A stretch of 64,000 bases of DNA from Sclerotinia nivalis (Eukaryota; Ascomycota; Leotiomycetes; Helotiales; Sclerotiniaceae), in contig JAPEIS010000003.1 in NCBI GenBank assembly GCA_029531795.1, forward strand, positions 1,736,001 to 1,800,000, in the 5' to 3' direction. The notes under the pieces were generated by a model. That model saw only the letters and a list, made by a program, of their open reading frames with translations, did no database searches and was not told the origin of the DNA. Of the stretch, positions 1 through 9,214 are shown one piece after another; position 1 is the stretch's first letter, and each line of letters begins with the position of its first letter. The position numbers were made by a program, and so were the translations under genes.

Positions 1-1216
1 TATCGAATGTTGCCATCACTGAAACGAGTTAGCTAGTTTTCCGGTGACATCTGCCAATCGACTTACCCTTTGCCTGCCAAATACAAACATTGTGTTCCAT
101 CATCTAAGTCAAATTAGCAAAGATCAACCAAAATCAGTTAATGTAGCCCACCCCAGAATGGCATGCAAACACCCGAGATAGAGTCTAAAACGGTGAACCC
201 GCCAATTGGTTGTTTGGCATTACCAACATCCCACAAAGCCAATTGACGATCGCTCATCTTGGAGAATCCGGTAGTAGCCACACGATTGTGTTCTCCCATC
301 CATACAACTCTGCTATTCTTTGCGCCAGTATGTCCAGGTCCTTCATGTGCGGGTCTTTCTTGTCGAGTATCCCAAATACGTAACTTCTTGTCACGAGAGG
401 TGGTAGCCATAAGAGCTCCATTTGCGCTCCATGACAAACTTTGTACAATATCTCCGTGCTTCAATGTCAAAGCTGCCTTCCCAGTGCCTACATCCCATAG
501 CTTGACCGTGTAATCGCCAGATGCGGATGCGAGAATGTTGTTCGCGGCGGGGTTGAATAGAACTTGTCCGACTTTCCTGCAGGTTGTTAGAATCGATTAG
601 AACTTTCTGTATAGCTGGCACATACCTAGAATGTCCTGCCAATTTGCTGACAGGCGCAACATCGACAGGTTCTTCAGAATCCTGATAAAGAGAAAAGCCC
701 TGAGGAACCTCCCATATAAATACCTTTCCGTCATCAGATCCAGAAGCGATAATGCGATCGTTGAAAGGATTCCTAATTCAAAAGTGAGATTTTGTTCCAT
801 CTGCCACACATTGAATACTCACCAATCTGTATCAAGGACAGGTCCAGTATGACCTCGAAACAATGGGATTTGTTCTGGCAGGCGTCCTTTCTCATTCAAA
901 GGAATAACAGCGAATGCGCCTCCACCACTAGCTTCCCAATTGACCGAAAGATATTCAGGATTGGCCTATTTCGATGATGAGCTACCTTATTCCTTCATTC
1001 TATATCACTTTCCAAAGTATTTGGTATCCCACCTTGATTAAATTGGTATCCCATGCATTGCGACTGATATGTAAGTTATCGTAACATGCCTCCTTCTTCG
1101 ATGATTTACCAAAGACATGTCCTATTTTCTCGTCAGCCATTGCTCTCGTGCCTCTTTCTCGCGATATTGTAACAAGGCTTACGATATTTCGACGCGCGCA
1201 CAAAACGACCTGCCAT
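1..1216 (-). CDS. crn1: Coronin (actin-binding WD40 protein), 5' part of gene
   Basis: Coronin binds F-actin and Arp2/3 at cortical actin patches. Reading the minus strand, the ATG at 1216 starts MAGRFVRASKY, the typical coronin N-terminus. The exons I place are 1216-1183, 1121-1033, 965-823, 772-626, 576-152, 103-67 and 18-1, all with GT/AG ends and frames that join without error (893 nt, about 297 residues). Across the junctions come HVFGKSSKKE, CYDNL, then WD40 blades with RGHTGPVLDTDW, LAGHS, VKLWDVG and RIWDTRQ, and the coronin-specific LDSISGVCMPFW. The 37-nt exon 6 is very short. The C-terminal unique region and coiled coil lie beyond the left edge. Codons and introns are normal, with no RIP damage. 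The family call is near certain; the intron after exon 2 (gtggga donor) is the least typical. Confidence 0.95.
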
Positions 1217-1853
1217 CTGAGCTCATGCAAAGGATTTGAAAGAAGAAGAAGAAGGTAGTGAGTTATTGAATGTAATTAAGAATGTTGAGGAGGGTTGTCA
1301 AAAAAGAATGTTTTTGTTTCGTTTTGTTGTTGATTTTGTTATTTCCGAGTTTATGCGAAGCTCATCCAAAAAGTCTTGATATCAAGATGCTATCAGTAAC
1401 TTTTTGAATTACCTTGTAGGCTGGCTGTAGGTAAGAAGTGGTGAAACTCAAACTCAATCTCTAGACGCGAGGCTTTTGCTGTGTTGCAGCTTAACAGTTT
1501 ATTAGTAGTTTTTACTTGCTGCGCCCGCCAATGGTTACGGGTTGGTTATAAAGTCTACTACAAAGGGAAATCACGGCCCGTGTCAAATCAATATTATCTC
1601 AAATTAGGAGATTAGGAGTTCCTTATTTGATATTTTCTTTGTTCCAACCCCTTTTCGATAATTCATTATGTTACTCCGTATGTTCGTTCATGATTGCATT
1701 AATTTTATCTATTCCATACCAAATATGGAGTACAAGTTCATATGCTTTGAACCCACCTCGTCAATCCCACTTTCCGCCACATAAATCCCCACTTTATTTG
1801 AAGCACAACTTAGGAATATATTCACACATTTGGTTCACCCGTCAACAATAATA
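1217..1853. other. Intergenic: coronin 5' flank to tRNA
   Basis: This stretch has no convincing gene. It must hold the coronin promoter (transcribed leftwards) and the upstream region of the tRNA. I see T-rich and A-rich tracts, a GAAGAA run near 1240 that would be a pyrimidine tract on the coronin strand, and no clear TATA box. Open frames here are short and have no recognisable domain. Confidence 0.5.
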
Positions 1854-1876
1854 GGCCGGATGGTGTAGTTGGTTAT

Positions 1877-1934
1877 GTGAGTAAACACTTCTCTCTATCT
1901 TATTTCTCTTCTACAGTTACTAATATCTTTACAG
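1877..1934 (+). other. Spliceosomal-type intron-like insertion in the tRNA D arm
   Basis: These 58 nt begin GTGAGT and end TACAG, with a pyrimidine-rich middle and a TTACTAAT branch-point match 14-18 nt before the acceptor. They fall between tRNA positions 22 and 23, where no canonical tRNA intron occurs, and their removal restores the D stem exactly. The composition is that of an mRNA intron, not of a tRNA-endonuclease intron. Confidence 0.65.
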
Positions 1935-1949
1935 CACGTATGCTTCACA

Positions 1950-1967
1950 ACATCTCAGCATGTTTAA
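1950..1967 (+). other. Canonical tRNA intron (position 37/38)
   Basis: An 18-nt insertion lies directly 3' of position 37 in the anticodon loop, the usual site cut by the tRNA splicing endonuclease. Its internal TGTT can pair with the anticodon-loop ACA, as expected of a bulge-helix-bulge precursor. Confidence 0.75.
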
Positions 1968-2009
1968 CGCATAAGGTCCTGGGATCGAACCCCAGTTTGG
2001 TCATGTTTC

Positions 2010-2014
2010 TTTTT
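2010..2014 (+). terminator. RNA polymerase III terminator
   Basis: A run of five T follows the tRNA 3' end by six bases, with another short T run just before it. This is the usual Pol III stop signal. Confidence 0.6.
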
Positions 2015-2751
2015 GCCTTTTCAGCGGATCTTCTCTTGGGAGGAGGTGATACATTTTTTGAGTATTAGATATCTATCTCTTATCTCTAGAATGCCAAAAT
2101 GGGCTCTAAAAGTGGTCCGTGCAATATTCCGTGCAATATTCCCCGAATGATAAAGCCTGATTGGTTGAAAATGATCAAAATAGTATTTTCAAAGATTTCT
2201 TTTTTAAAAAACAATTTTGAAACGATTTTATATATTTTAATTTAACAAGAAATTTATAATATTGAAAAATAATATATATTATATTTCGAATTTAAATATT
2301 ATACTATATGTCTAAGTACGGCGGTTTGAGCTGCTGTATTCAGCGTGTTTTGTCGCTGTTTTACGCAGCCTCGACCGCTCGCTGAACCCACTTATAATGC
2401 ACGTGATTACACTAATTTGACAATCCCAGAAATCCGTATCCCAAAAAGCGATTACCCAAAAAAAAGATTATCCAACATGTTGACCCAAAGTCCTATTTTG
2501 ACATCCCTCATATTCACCATGGGAAATCGCGTCTCCCTCTTTTTCCTCGATGGCTTTCTGAGTTATAAATATTCGCTGCCTCCGCCCACTTACCACCATT
2601 ATTTACCACCATAGAACCGGCTTGCAGCGCATTATTCTATTCACTTTCTATATCATCCTCGAAGCCTTTCGCACTTCTGCTCTGGTTCTTTTTCAGTAAT
2701 CTCCCTCGACGATAAATCATTTGTCAAGTTCCCCAGCCTTCACTACCAATC
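2015..2751. other. Intergenic: tRNA to DUF3435 relic
   Basis: No gene is supported. A 13-bp direct repeat (CCGTGCAATATT, twice, near 2118-2143) and an AT-rich block at 2180-2310 are the visible features. From 2345 the base composition becomes balanced, with CT-rich runs near 2550-2750 typical of a fungal promoter and 5' leader for the recombinase gene starting at 2752. Confidence 0.4.
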
Positions 2752-5444
2752 ATGGCACCTACCATTCAAATCCCAGCGGAAGACACTCTCAATACGCTCC
2801 AGAATGTTCTGAAACGATGTAACGACAACAATAAAATACTAAAAAAGAAAGAGAAGAAGATGTTTAGTAAAGAGGATTATCGATTTTTGCAAATTGATCT
2901 AAACAATACATAGTTTTTGTAATCATTTGATGCCGAGAATACGAAGACTAGTATTTACTATACTAGACTGAAATTCATTAGGTACATCAAAACCATTGGT
3001 TTTATGATTTGGTCTTGCTAAACGATATATAGATATTGCGATCATATTGGTATCGGGTTTTGGCGAACAGCTATCCTTGTATATAATTGTGATAAAGGTA
3101 TAATGATGCTGTTTCTTCATTGGATTTGTAAGACTTACTTGGCGAAGAAGCGAAAGAAGGAGAAAAGAAAGTCTATCAATCAATACTGACGGGACTTCAA
3201 GATGCTTTATCGTCGAGTTAATGGTATTTTCGTAAATGCGAATGATTCAAATGAAGTAATAAAGGTAACTTAGAGTTATTCTTTCGAAATATTCTTATAT
3301 TTTATTGCTAATATCTTTGGAAGTATATCAACGGCATATTGAAAATCAAGTTTGGGCTGGATACCTTATCAAAACCTAAATCCGTGGTCGGACCGGACGA
3401 CCTACTTCTATTACTTGTTCAGTACTGGGTTTGCAATGAATTTGTTTTTCCTATCGAGGACGATCGATATGATGTAGCTACTATAATGCTGTTTCAATCC
3501 TATACTGACGGTCGATCTGCAGAATTTGTTCATTCTTCAAGGGGAAAAGTCGGCGAAGATCCTTTTGGCGAGGCAGAGGATGATGACGATGTGCGACCTC
3601 CGGAATCAACGAATAACGATAACGACGATAAGAGCGAGGCCGAAGATGTCGATGATTTTGAAGATGAGCTTGATGACAATATCGATTGCAGAGGTAACCC
3701 TGGTAGTGGTTACGACACTGATGTGGTTGATGCTGCCAAGAATGAGGATATGAATAATGGTAATGATGTCGAAATGCGCGAATCTGCAGAATCAGTCCCG
3801 CCGCCTTGCAATGGTGCTGTATATGACGAGTTTGGCGAGGTGATACGACAATACAAGGCACTCTGCTATGAAGACATTTGTATCTGGATAGTACAGAATC
3901 CGAAGTTAGGAGGGAGAGATCTTCTTGCTATGGAAGTTCATTTACGGAATTATAAGGGTATCGATAATAAGCCCAAACCGTATGTTTTTTATTTTGGAAA
4001 GTCAAAACGTCAAACTAACTTGCTCCAGCACAACCTTTTTGTTTCGAGAAAATCCTCTCCCAATTCTTTGTCCAATCTCCCACATCCTCACTCGCGCGAT
4101 TCGCGATAATGCCATTCTCGTCGATGGCTATACATCCGCCGAGCCCTTTTTTGCAACAGATCTTCGAGGTCAGGGTATGAAAGCCATGAAGGTATATTAG
4201 AAGTCAGAGTGGGTTAAAACACCAATTTTTCGGAGGTCTATCTATTCCGAAAATAATTGGATAAAGTCGAGAACAATGCCGATGGCCTACTCGACTTATG
4301 CATTTTATATTGATCGTTTAGGAAAATATGCTGGCTTTGAAGATAAGCTAACGAGCTATTGTTTTCGTCGAGGCATTGCAAATGCAGTCGACGGTATGTA
4401 TATTTTGCTATCATACATTTCTCTAGACTAATAGTCATTTTAGGTGTTGCTTCCGACGCTGTTCGTGATCAGGTTATGCGGCATGACCCATTTACTGGAG
4501 TGTTCAATGGGGCCTACATCAATAATGTTGTTCGATTCAATATACAGGATGCTTTTCTCGAAGGTGAGATCACCGATGATGGGCTTACACAGGCCTTTAC
4601 GCACATAAGCATTCGATGTAATCCAGGTGTTCCCAAAGAAGTTCCAACAAAGATAATGAATTCACTTTTGGCTACGGATTCCGATATTATTGATTTTGAG
4701 AAACGTTTCAAACAGCTACATACTAAGATCAAATGGAATTACAAGTTTATAAGATGTGCGCCGCAGATGGTTAGAAAGCAGTATGGTGATCTTCGACAGA
4801 AAATTACGAATGCCAAGAAAAGCCTGAAAGACGAGATTGAAAAGGAGTTTAGGAAAGATTATTTCTTTCGTGTCCACAATGAGATGATGAAAAAGCAACT
4901 ACACAAACAAGCCGACAAGACTGCAGAGAATAAAGAAAATGATATGCTGATCATCCAATACCAACTCAATGAAAGATATCAATTACAAAGCATCCTGTAC
5001 GATTTCTTCAAGGACTTATTTCCTCAAGATATCGTTTCTCGAAAGATTTCTGTTATCAATCTTATAATTGCTTTGGCCTTTCGATAAGAGTTGCAGATTT
5101 GTAAATTACGATCGGTTTTAGTCTTCAAGGATATCGACAAGGAAATACCCACGCCGGATCCCTTCCCACCGTCTGATGAATTTCTTATGGTTTATGCAAA
5201 AACCTAATGTATTATTTGTATTGGGAATGAACAACTTTTTTATGTACAACGAACACGTTCCTTTAATCGGGTGTCACATATGTGGGATCATATCGAAAAG
5301 GTTCATCGTTTGCGCAATCAATCTGTATATGGAATGTTTGTTTGCAACCACCCTTTGTGTAAAGTTGAAGGGGTAGTTCTCAACAGTTTAATGTATTTTA
5401 AGAGTCATGTAACCCGAGTTCATGGGATTGAGCTTCGATTTTAA
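2752..5444 (+). pseudogene. DUF3435 tyrosine recombinase (Starship-captain-like) with C-terminal zinc fingers, RIP-damaged
   Basis: DUF3435 proteins are fungal tyrosine recombinases; the best-known members are the captains that mobilise Starship elements. The ATG at 2752 starts MAPTIQIPAE, and the first frame stops after about 45 codons. A damaged segment (2880-3260) leads through a probable intron 3265-3323 into the clear domain: GLDTL, KPKSVVGPDDLLLLL, the first Arg box SYTDGRSAEF, an acidic insert, and YEDICIWIVQNP. Probable introns lie at 3980-4028 and 4394-4443. Then come FFATDLRGQGM, the Arg box YCFRRGIANAV, DQVMRHDP and the Tyr-containing FNGAYIN. Stops at 4198 (Trp site), 5085 and 5205 are all single transitions, as RIP makes. 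After 5205 the frame shows CxxC...HxxxxH and CNHPLC...HVTRVH, two C2H2-like fingers. It is oriented towards the repeat-rich interior. It is not functional as it stands. Confidence 0.85.
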
Positions 5445-5723
5445 GAATAAGGGCTACTTATTATGTTATTGCTAGCTTCAAATAACTCTAAATATTCTGG
5501 AATGTCTTATTTTATTTCAGACCTTTTTATAACTATGAGGTTAGGGTAGAGGGGAATCTATATAGGCTATTACCAAGTTGGAATCTAAGAAGAATTTTGT
5601 ATCTGTTATTTGCAGAGCAAGGCAAGTATGTTTATAGTGTTGTTTTATAATATAATGCTGGACTTGATAAAGTGTAAGGAATTCATAGTAATAATCAACA
5701 ATGTGTTATATGTCCGGTAGTTG
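5445..5723. other. Intergenic: 3' flank of recombinase relic
   Basis: AT-rich sequence without an open frame of note. It ends at the target duplication of the left LINE. Confidence 0.4.
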
Positions 5724-5737
5724 GATTGGAGGTTTGA
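5724..5737 (+). repeat. Target-site duplication, left LINE (3' side)
   Basis: GATTGGAGGTTTGA is repeated exactly at 18747-18760. The 14-bp duplication, variable in length and directly abutting the (GATT)n tail, is the mark of target-primed reverse transcription. Confidence 0.85.
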
Positions 5738-5760
5738 TTGATTGATTGATTGATTGATTT
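5734..5760 (+). repeat. (GATT)n tail of left LINE
   Basis: Six tandem GATT units mark the 3' end of the LINE on the minus strand. The right copy carries eleven units of the complement at 61844-61887. Confidence 0.85.
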
Positions 5761-6042
5761 AATTAACGTCTACACTGAGTCTAAGACTATCTAAGACGGC
5801 TAGGGGCTTTATGGGTTTCTAACAAATGATATATAATGGAAAGCTAACCAAAATAGACCGGAGCTAATACAGGATTGAAAGGATAGAGTTGGATTTCATC
5901 AATTGATTTAGATGAAGAAAGTAAAAACTAATTTTAAAGAACAAAGTCTATTTTATAAATACTTTTCGTATATATTAAGGAAATATAACAAATGAAATAA
6001 TGATTGTATTAATGATTTTGATCATATTGATCATGTAACTCG

Positions 6043-6140
6043 ATTGACCAAATTGACCAAATTGACCAAATTGATCAAATTGATCAAATTGACTATATTG
6101 ATCAAATTGACTATATTAATCAAATTAATTATATTAATTA
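6043..6140 (+). repeat. 9-bp tandem repeat in LINE 3' region
   Basis: Eleven head-to-tail units of ATTGACCAA and its transition variants (ATTGATCAA, ATTGACTAT, ATTAATTAT). Variation increases along the array. A shorter equivalent array is at 61501-61559 in the right LINE. Confidence 0.8.
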
Positions 6141-7948
6141 GTTTGATTTGATTGATTATACTCTTCTACTTTATTCTTTTCTTCTTCGATTTTTTTATCC
6201 TTTTCTTCTTATCATTTAATGAAATACTATAATCTAATAATTATTTTGGTTATCTCGATAAATTCGAAGATTTGGATGATTCTTATTTTAGTATAGAGTA
6301 GATATTTCATAATGATTTGTAAAGTAAGGTTATTCTTTTTCAGTATTTTTCTTATTGATTTATATAAAAAACAATTAAATAATAAATAATTAAAGGATTC
6401 TTTTTTTCTATATTTGCAATTGTTGTTTGATAAAATTCCGAATCGTTTCAAATAAGATTTGAAATATCTATGATCGATTTTGAATTGGAATAATATATTT
6501 ATAAAGCTTCTTTTGATATTTTCTGAAATTCCGATCTTTGAGTTGGTTTTCCAAGAGTATATTTTCGAGTAAATTGAATTAGATAAATAGAGGAGAGTAT
6601 TTCATTCTTCGAATTTCGTTCTTTTGATATTTATTCTTAATAAAGCAAAACTGATTTTGTTTGATATTGATTTTTGTTTAGTAGTTTCTTTTATTAAAAT
6701 ATCGATCAATTTGTTTCTTTTTACGGAAATATATTTTGAAATCTAATTGAAAGAGATTTCGGCTTCTTTTCTTATAACTATTTCTATAACCTTGATTGTT
6801 TTGATTTAATATACTTGGTCTAGATTATCAAACGAAATTTTCAATTGGTAGAGGTTGGCTTGATTATCTGAATAGATTTTGAATTTATTCTTTTATTGAA
6901 CTATAAAGTTTATATATTCGATTACTTATATAACTTCCAAAAATTCCTTATTGTAGATTAACTGATTAATATCGATGTTGAAGGTTTCTTTGTAAAAAGT
7001 TTGACTGTTAGCCGAAATAATAATGATCCTGATTTCTATTTCTATTTTTTTTAAGGTAGAAGAAGTATCTGTATATATTATAGTAATATTTTTGTTTTTA
7101 TATTTGAAAGCTAGATTGTGAAAGATTGCAACTTTTTTTTTGAATGTTTTACTGATATTGATTTTATATAGAGTATCCCTTTTCCAAAGGGGGAAATGAA
7201 AATGATCGATTTTCTTTAAGATTGAAAGATCGAAATCCTCTTTGATTATATTTATGATCCTTTCGAATTGAATAGATTTCGATAGTTTTCTTTAAAAGAT
7301 TATTATTGAATTTTGATCTTCTTTTTCGATTATTAATTTGTATATAATTGTATTAACGGGATAGAAGAATGAGATTTTTAATAATCTGAGGATATATTAT
7401 CTGATTCCAGTGTTTAATCTGATTTCCGAAAGGTATAAGGCAGTTTTCATTTCTATAAATATTATTGGAAAAGTTTTGAAGATTTCTAGGATCTTTCGAA
7501 AAGTGAGGTTTTGAAACAATTGAAAAGTTTTTTTTAATGAAGCTTAATCTTTCTATTATATGATTGATTTGTAATCAATTATACTTATAATATATACTAT
7601 ATAGAGTTATCTTAAGGTTTTAGGATTAAGTCTTTTTTCGATATTAGTTAATCTAGTTATTCGATAAAATGATCTTTTAATTTGAGTGGTTTTGATTGTA
7701 ATATATTGTTTGAAATTAAAATTAAGATTGAATTATATTCCTAATTATTTCACTAGCGATGAGGGTTGTACAATTTCCGAATTTGGAAGTTTGATTGAAG
7801 CGTTTTTTGTATATTTGAAAGTGGAGAAATATATTAATTTTGTTTTTGCTAAATCGAATTGAATAACATTTTTCTTATTAAAAGTATAGATTTATTTCGC
7901 TGTTCTTTCGAGGGAGATAATATTCTTTTTCTAGTTTGAGGAATAAAT

Positions 7949-8469
7949 TGTTACGCCGCTACAATCTTTTATCACTAAGAAGTGATCAAGGGGCTTATAG
8001 AAAGGCTGTGGTGGTTTCTACTAAAGATCAAACAGGGGCTTGGTGAGAATGAAGATATAACGATTGTATTGTATAGTAACTATAGTGTTTAAATTAATGA
8101 TTGTTCTTGAATACGAAGCTCTACAAATAAAGAAATCCATTTTGTTTATATAAACCTTTGTACTTGAGAGTGCTAGGAGCTCTCGAAGCTTCAATGCTTT
8201 GGAAGCATTAAGAGCCTTCAAAACTCCAATACTCCAAGAGCGCTAGGAGCCTTCGAAACTCTAATGCTCTAGAAGTGCTGGGAGCTTTCGAAACTTCAAT
8301 GCTTCAGGAACGCTGGGAACCTTCGAAACTTCAATACTTTATCATATGATCTGATACTAATATAATCTATACTCGTTTGTTTCTACAACTACCTTAATCT
8401 TATACTAATTCGATTAAATCATAATATGTATTTATACGATCAGTTATTGTAAAATCCGTGATCGTAATA
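7949..8469 (-). repeat. 3' LTR of chromovirus A with internal minisatellite
   Basis: 521 bp, matching 14385-14905 apart from transitions. About 8170-8335 is a tandem array of five roughly 35-bp units of the type AGCCTTCGAAACTCTAATGC... A purine-rich tract precedes it on the minus strand, as expected of a polypurine tract. Confidence 0.9.
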
Positions 8470-8640
8470 TTATCTTTTATTTAGACTAAAGCTTGTCTTA
8501 AACTTATAAAGCGGGACTATATTCTGAAAAAAGTATAAAACTCTTTTTTTTCTATTATATCTTCCTTCAAAATTAAGATATCCTTATCTTCCGTTCGAAA
8601 ACATTCCGAATAAATTCTTTTAGCTTAATCTATCAATAAT

Positions 8641-9117
8641 TGTAAAATTGAAATATCTCCCTGTTTTCATTATCACAATGAAAAACTTCGTTGTATGAAA
8701 GACATTAATAATCCTCAATATTCTTATTATTCCGAATATATTCTGGCTCGAATTCCTTGTAATACCGAATTTCCTTTGAAAGAAGATTGGAATCGGAAAA
8801 TGCTTTGTATTTCGGATTGGATTTCTTTGGATAAACAAGAAAAGAAATTAAATTACGAAAAGGAAAAAGCATTTGCTAAAATTTTGTATTTATATAAACA
8901 AAAGAAATTTTTATACGATTGTAGAAAGCGGATGGTCGATTGTGGTCTTAAATATTTGAATGAATTGAATATCTTGGAAGAGAAAGAATAGCTAGCAAAA
9001 GAACAAATGAAGAAAGAAAAAGCAGATAGGAATGCTTTTGGTCTTAACAACACTTTGTTCGATCTTTTGAAAGATTTCGATTTTTTGTTTTTCTTGAATC
9101 CCTTGGATCCTTTTTGA
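8641..9117 (+). pseudogene. Antisense cysteine-rich ORF inside chromovirus A
   Basis: This frame is on the strand opposite to gag-pol, between the chromodomain and the 3' LTR. It is open from 8641 to a stop at 8989 (TAG), then continues in frame to TGA at 9115-9117. It starts with a C-x2-Y-x6-C motif (Cys-Tyr being a usual RIP change), followed by a second Tyr/Cys-rich stretch, then LKEDW and a charged helical segment AKILYLYKQKKFLYDCRKRM...YLNELNILEEKE that should form a coiled coil. Element B has the same frame (39752-40220). I recognise it as a type of short hypothetical protein common in fungal genomes, with a zinc-cluster-like N-terminus; function unknown. The ATG at 8695 may not be the true start, because the Cys motif lies upstream. 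Confidence 0.7.
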
Positions 9118-9214
9118 ATAGATCTGGATATTGTTGATGGAATGCTTATAGCTTTTTAAAGCAATTGAGATTCTTCTTAGATTCTCAAATGTTTTCTGAA
9201 TATAGGTAATCGAG

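Larger units (their letters stand above)
1854..2003 (+). tRNA. tRNA-Val (anticodon CAC) with two interruptions
   Basis: The acceptor arm GGCCGGA (1854-1860) pairs with TTTGGTC (1996-2002), using three G-T wobbles, and A73 is 2003. The A-box-like TGGTGTAGTTGG spans 1861-1872. The D stem is completed only if 1877-1934 is skipped, bringing GGTTAT next to CACG. The anticodon stem is TATGC (1939-1943) with GCATA (1969-1973), and the loop TTCACAC reads anticodon CAC (1946-1948). An 18-nt insertion at 1950-1967 sits after position 37, the standard tRNA intron site. The T arm is CTGGG / CCCAG with loop ATCGAAC; A54 instead of T54 is unusual. A T-run follows the gene. With both insertions removed the cloverleaf is complete. 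It may be functional or a pseudogene; the weak T54 and wobble-rich acceptor leave doubt. Confidence 0.8.

Noticed and set aside
1627..2068. Open frames on the plus strand around the tRNA gene
   Set aside because: Short, low-complexity, no recognisable domain, and they overlap the tRNA; typical chance frames in AT-rich intergenic DNA.
6037..6150. Possible CRISPR-like short repeat array
   Set aside because: The units are contiguous 9-mers without spacers, in a eukaryotic transposon; it is a simple tandem repeat.
8695..8991. Antisense frame as an independent host gene
   Set aside because: It occurs at the same place in both copies of the chromovirus (A and B), so it belongs to the element.
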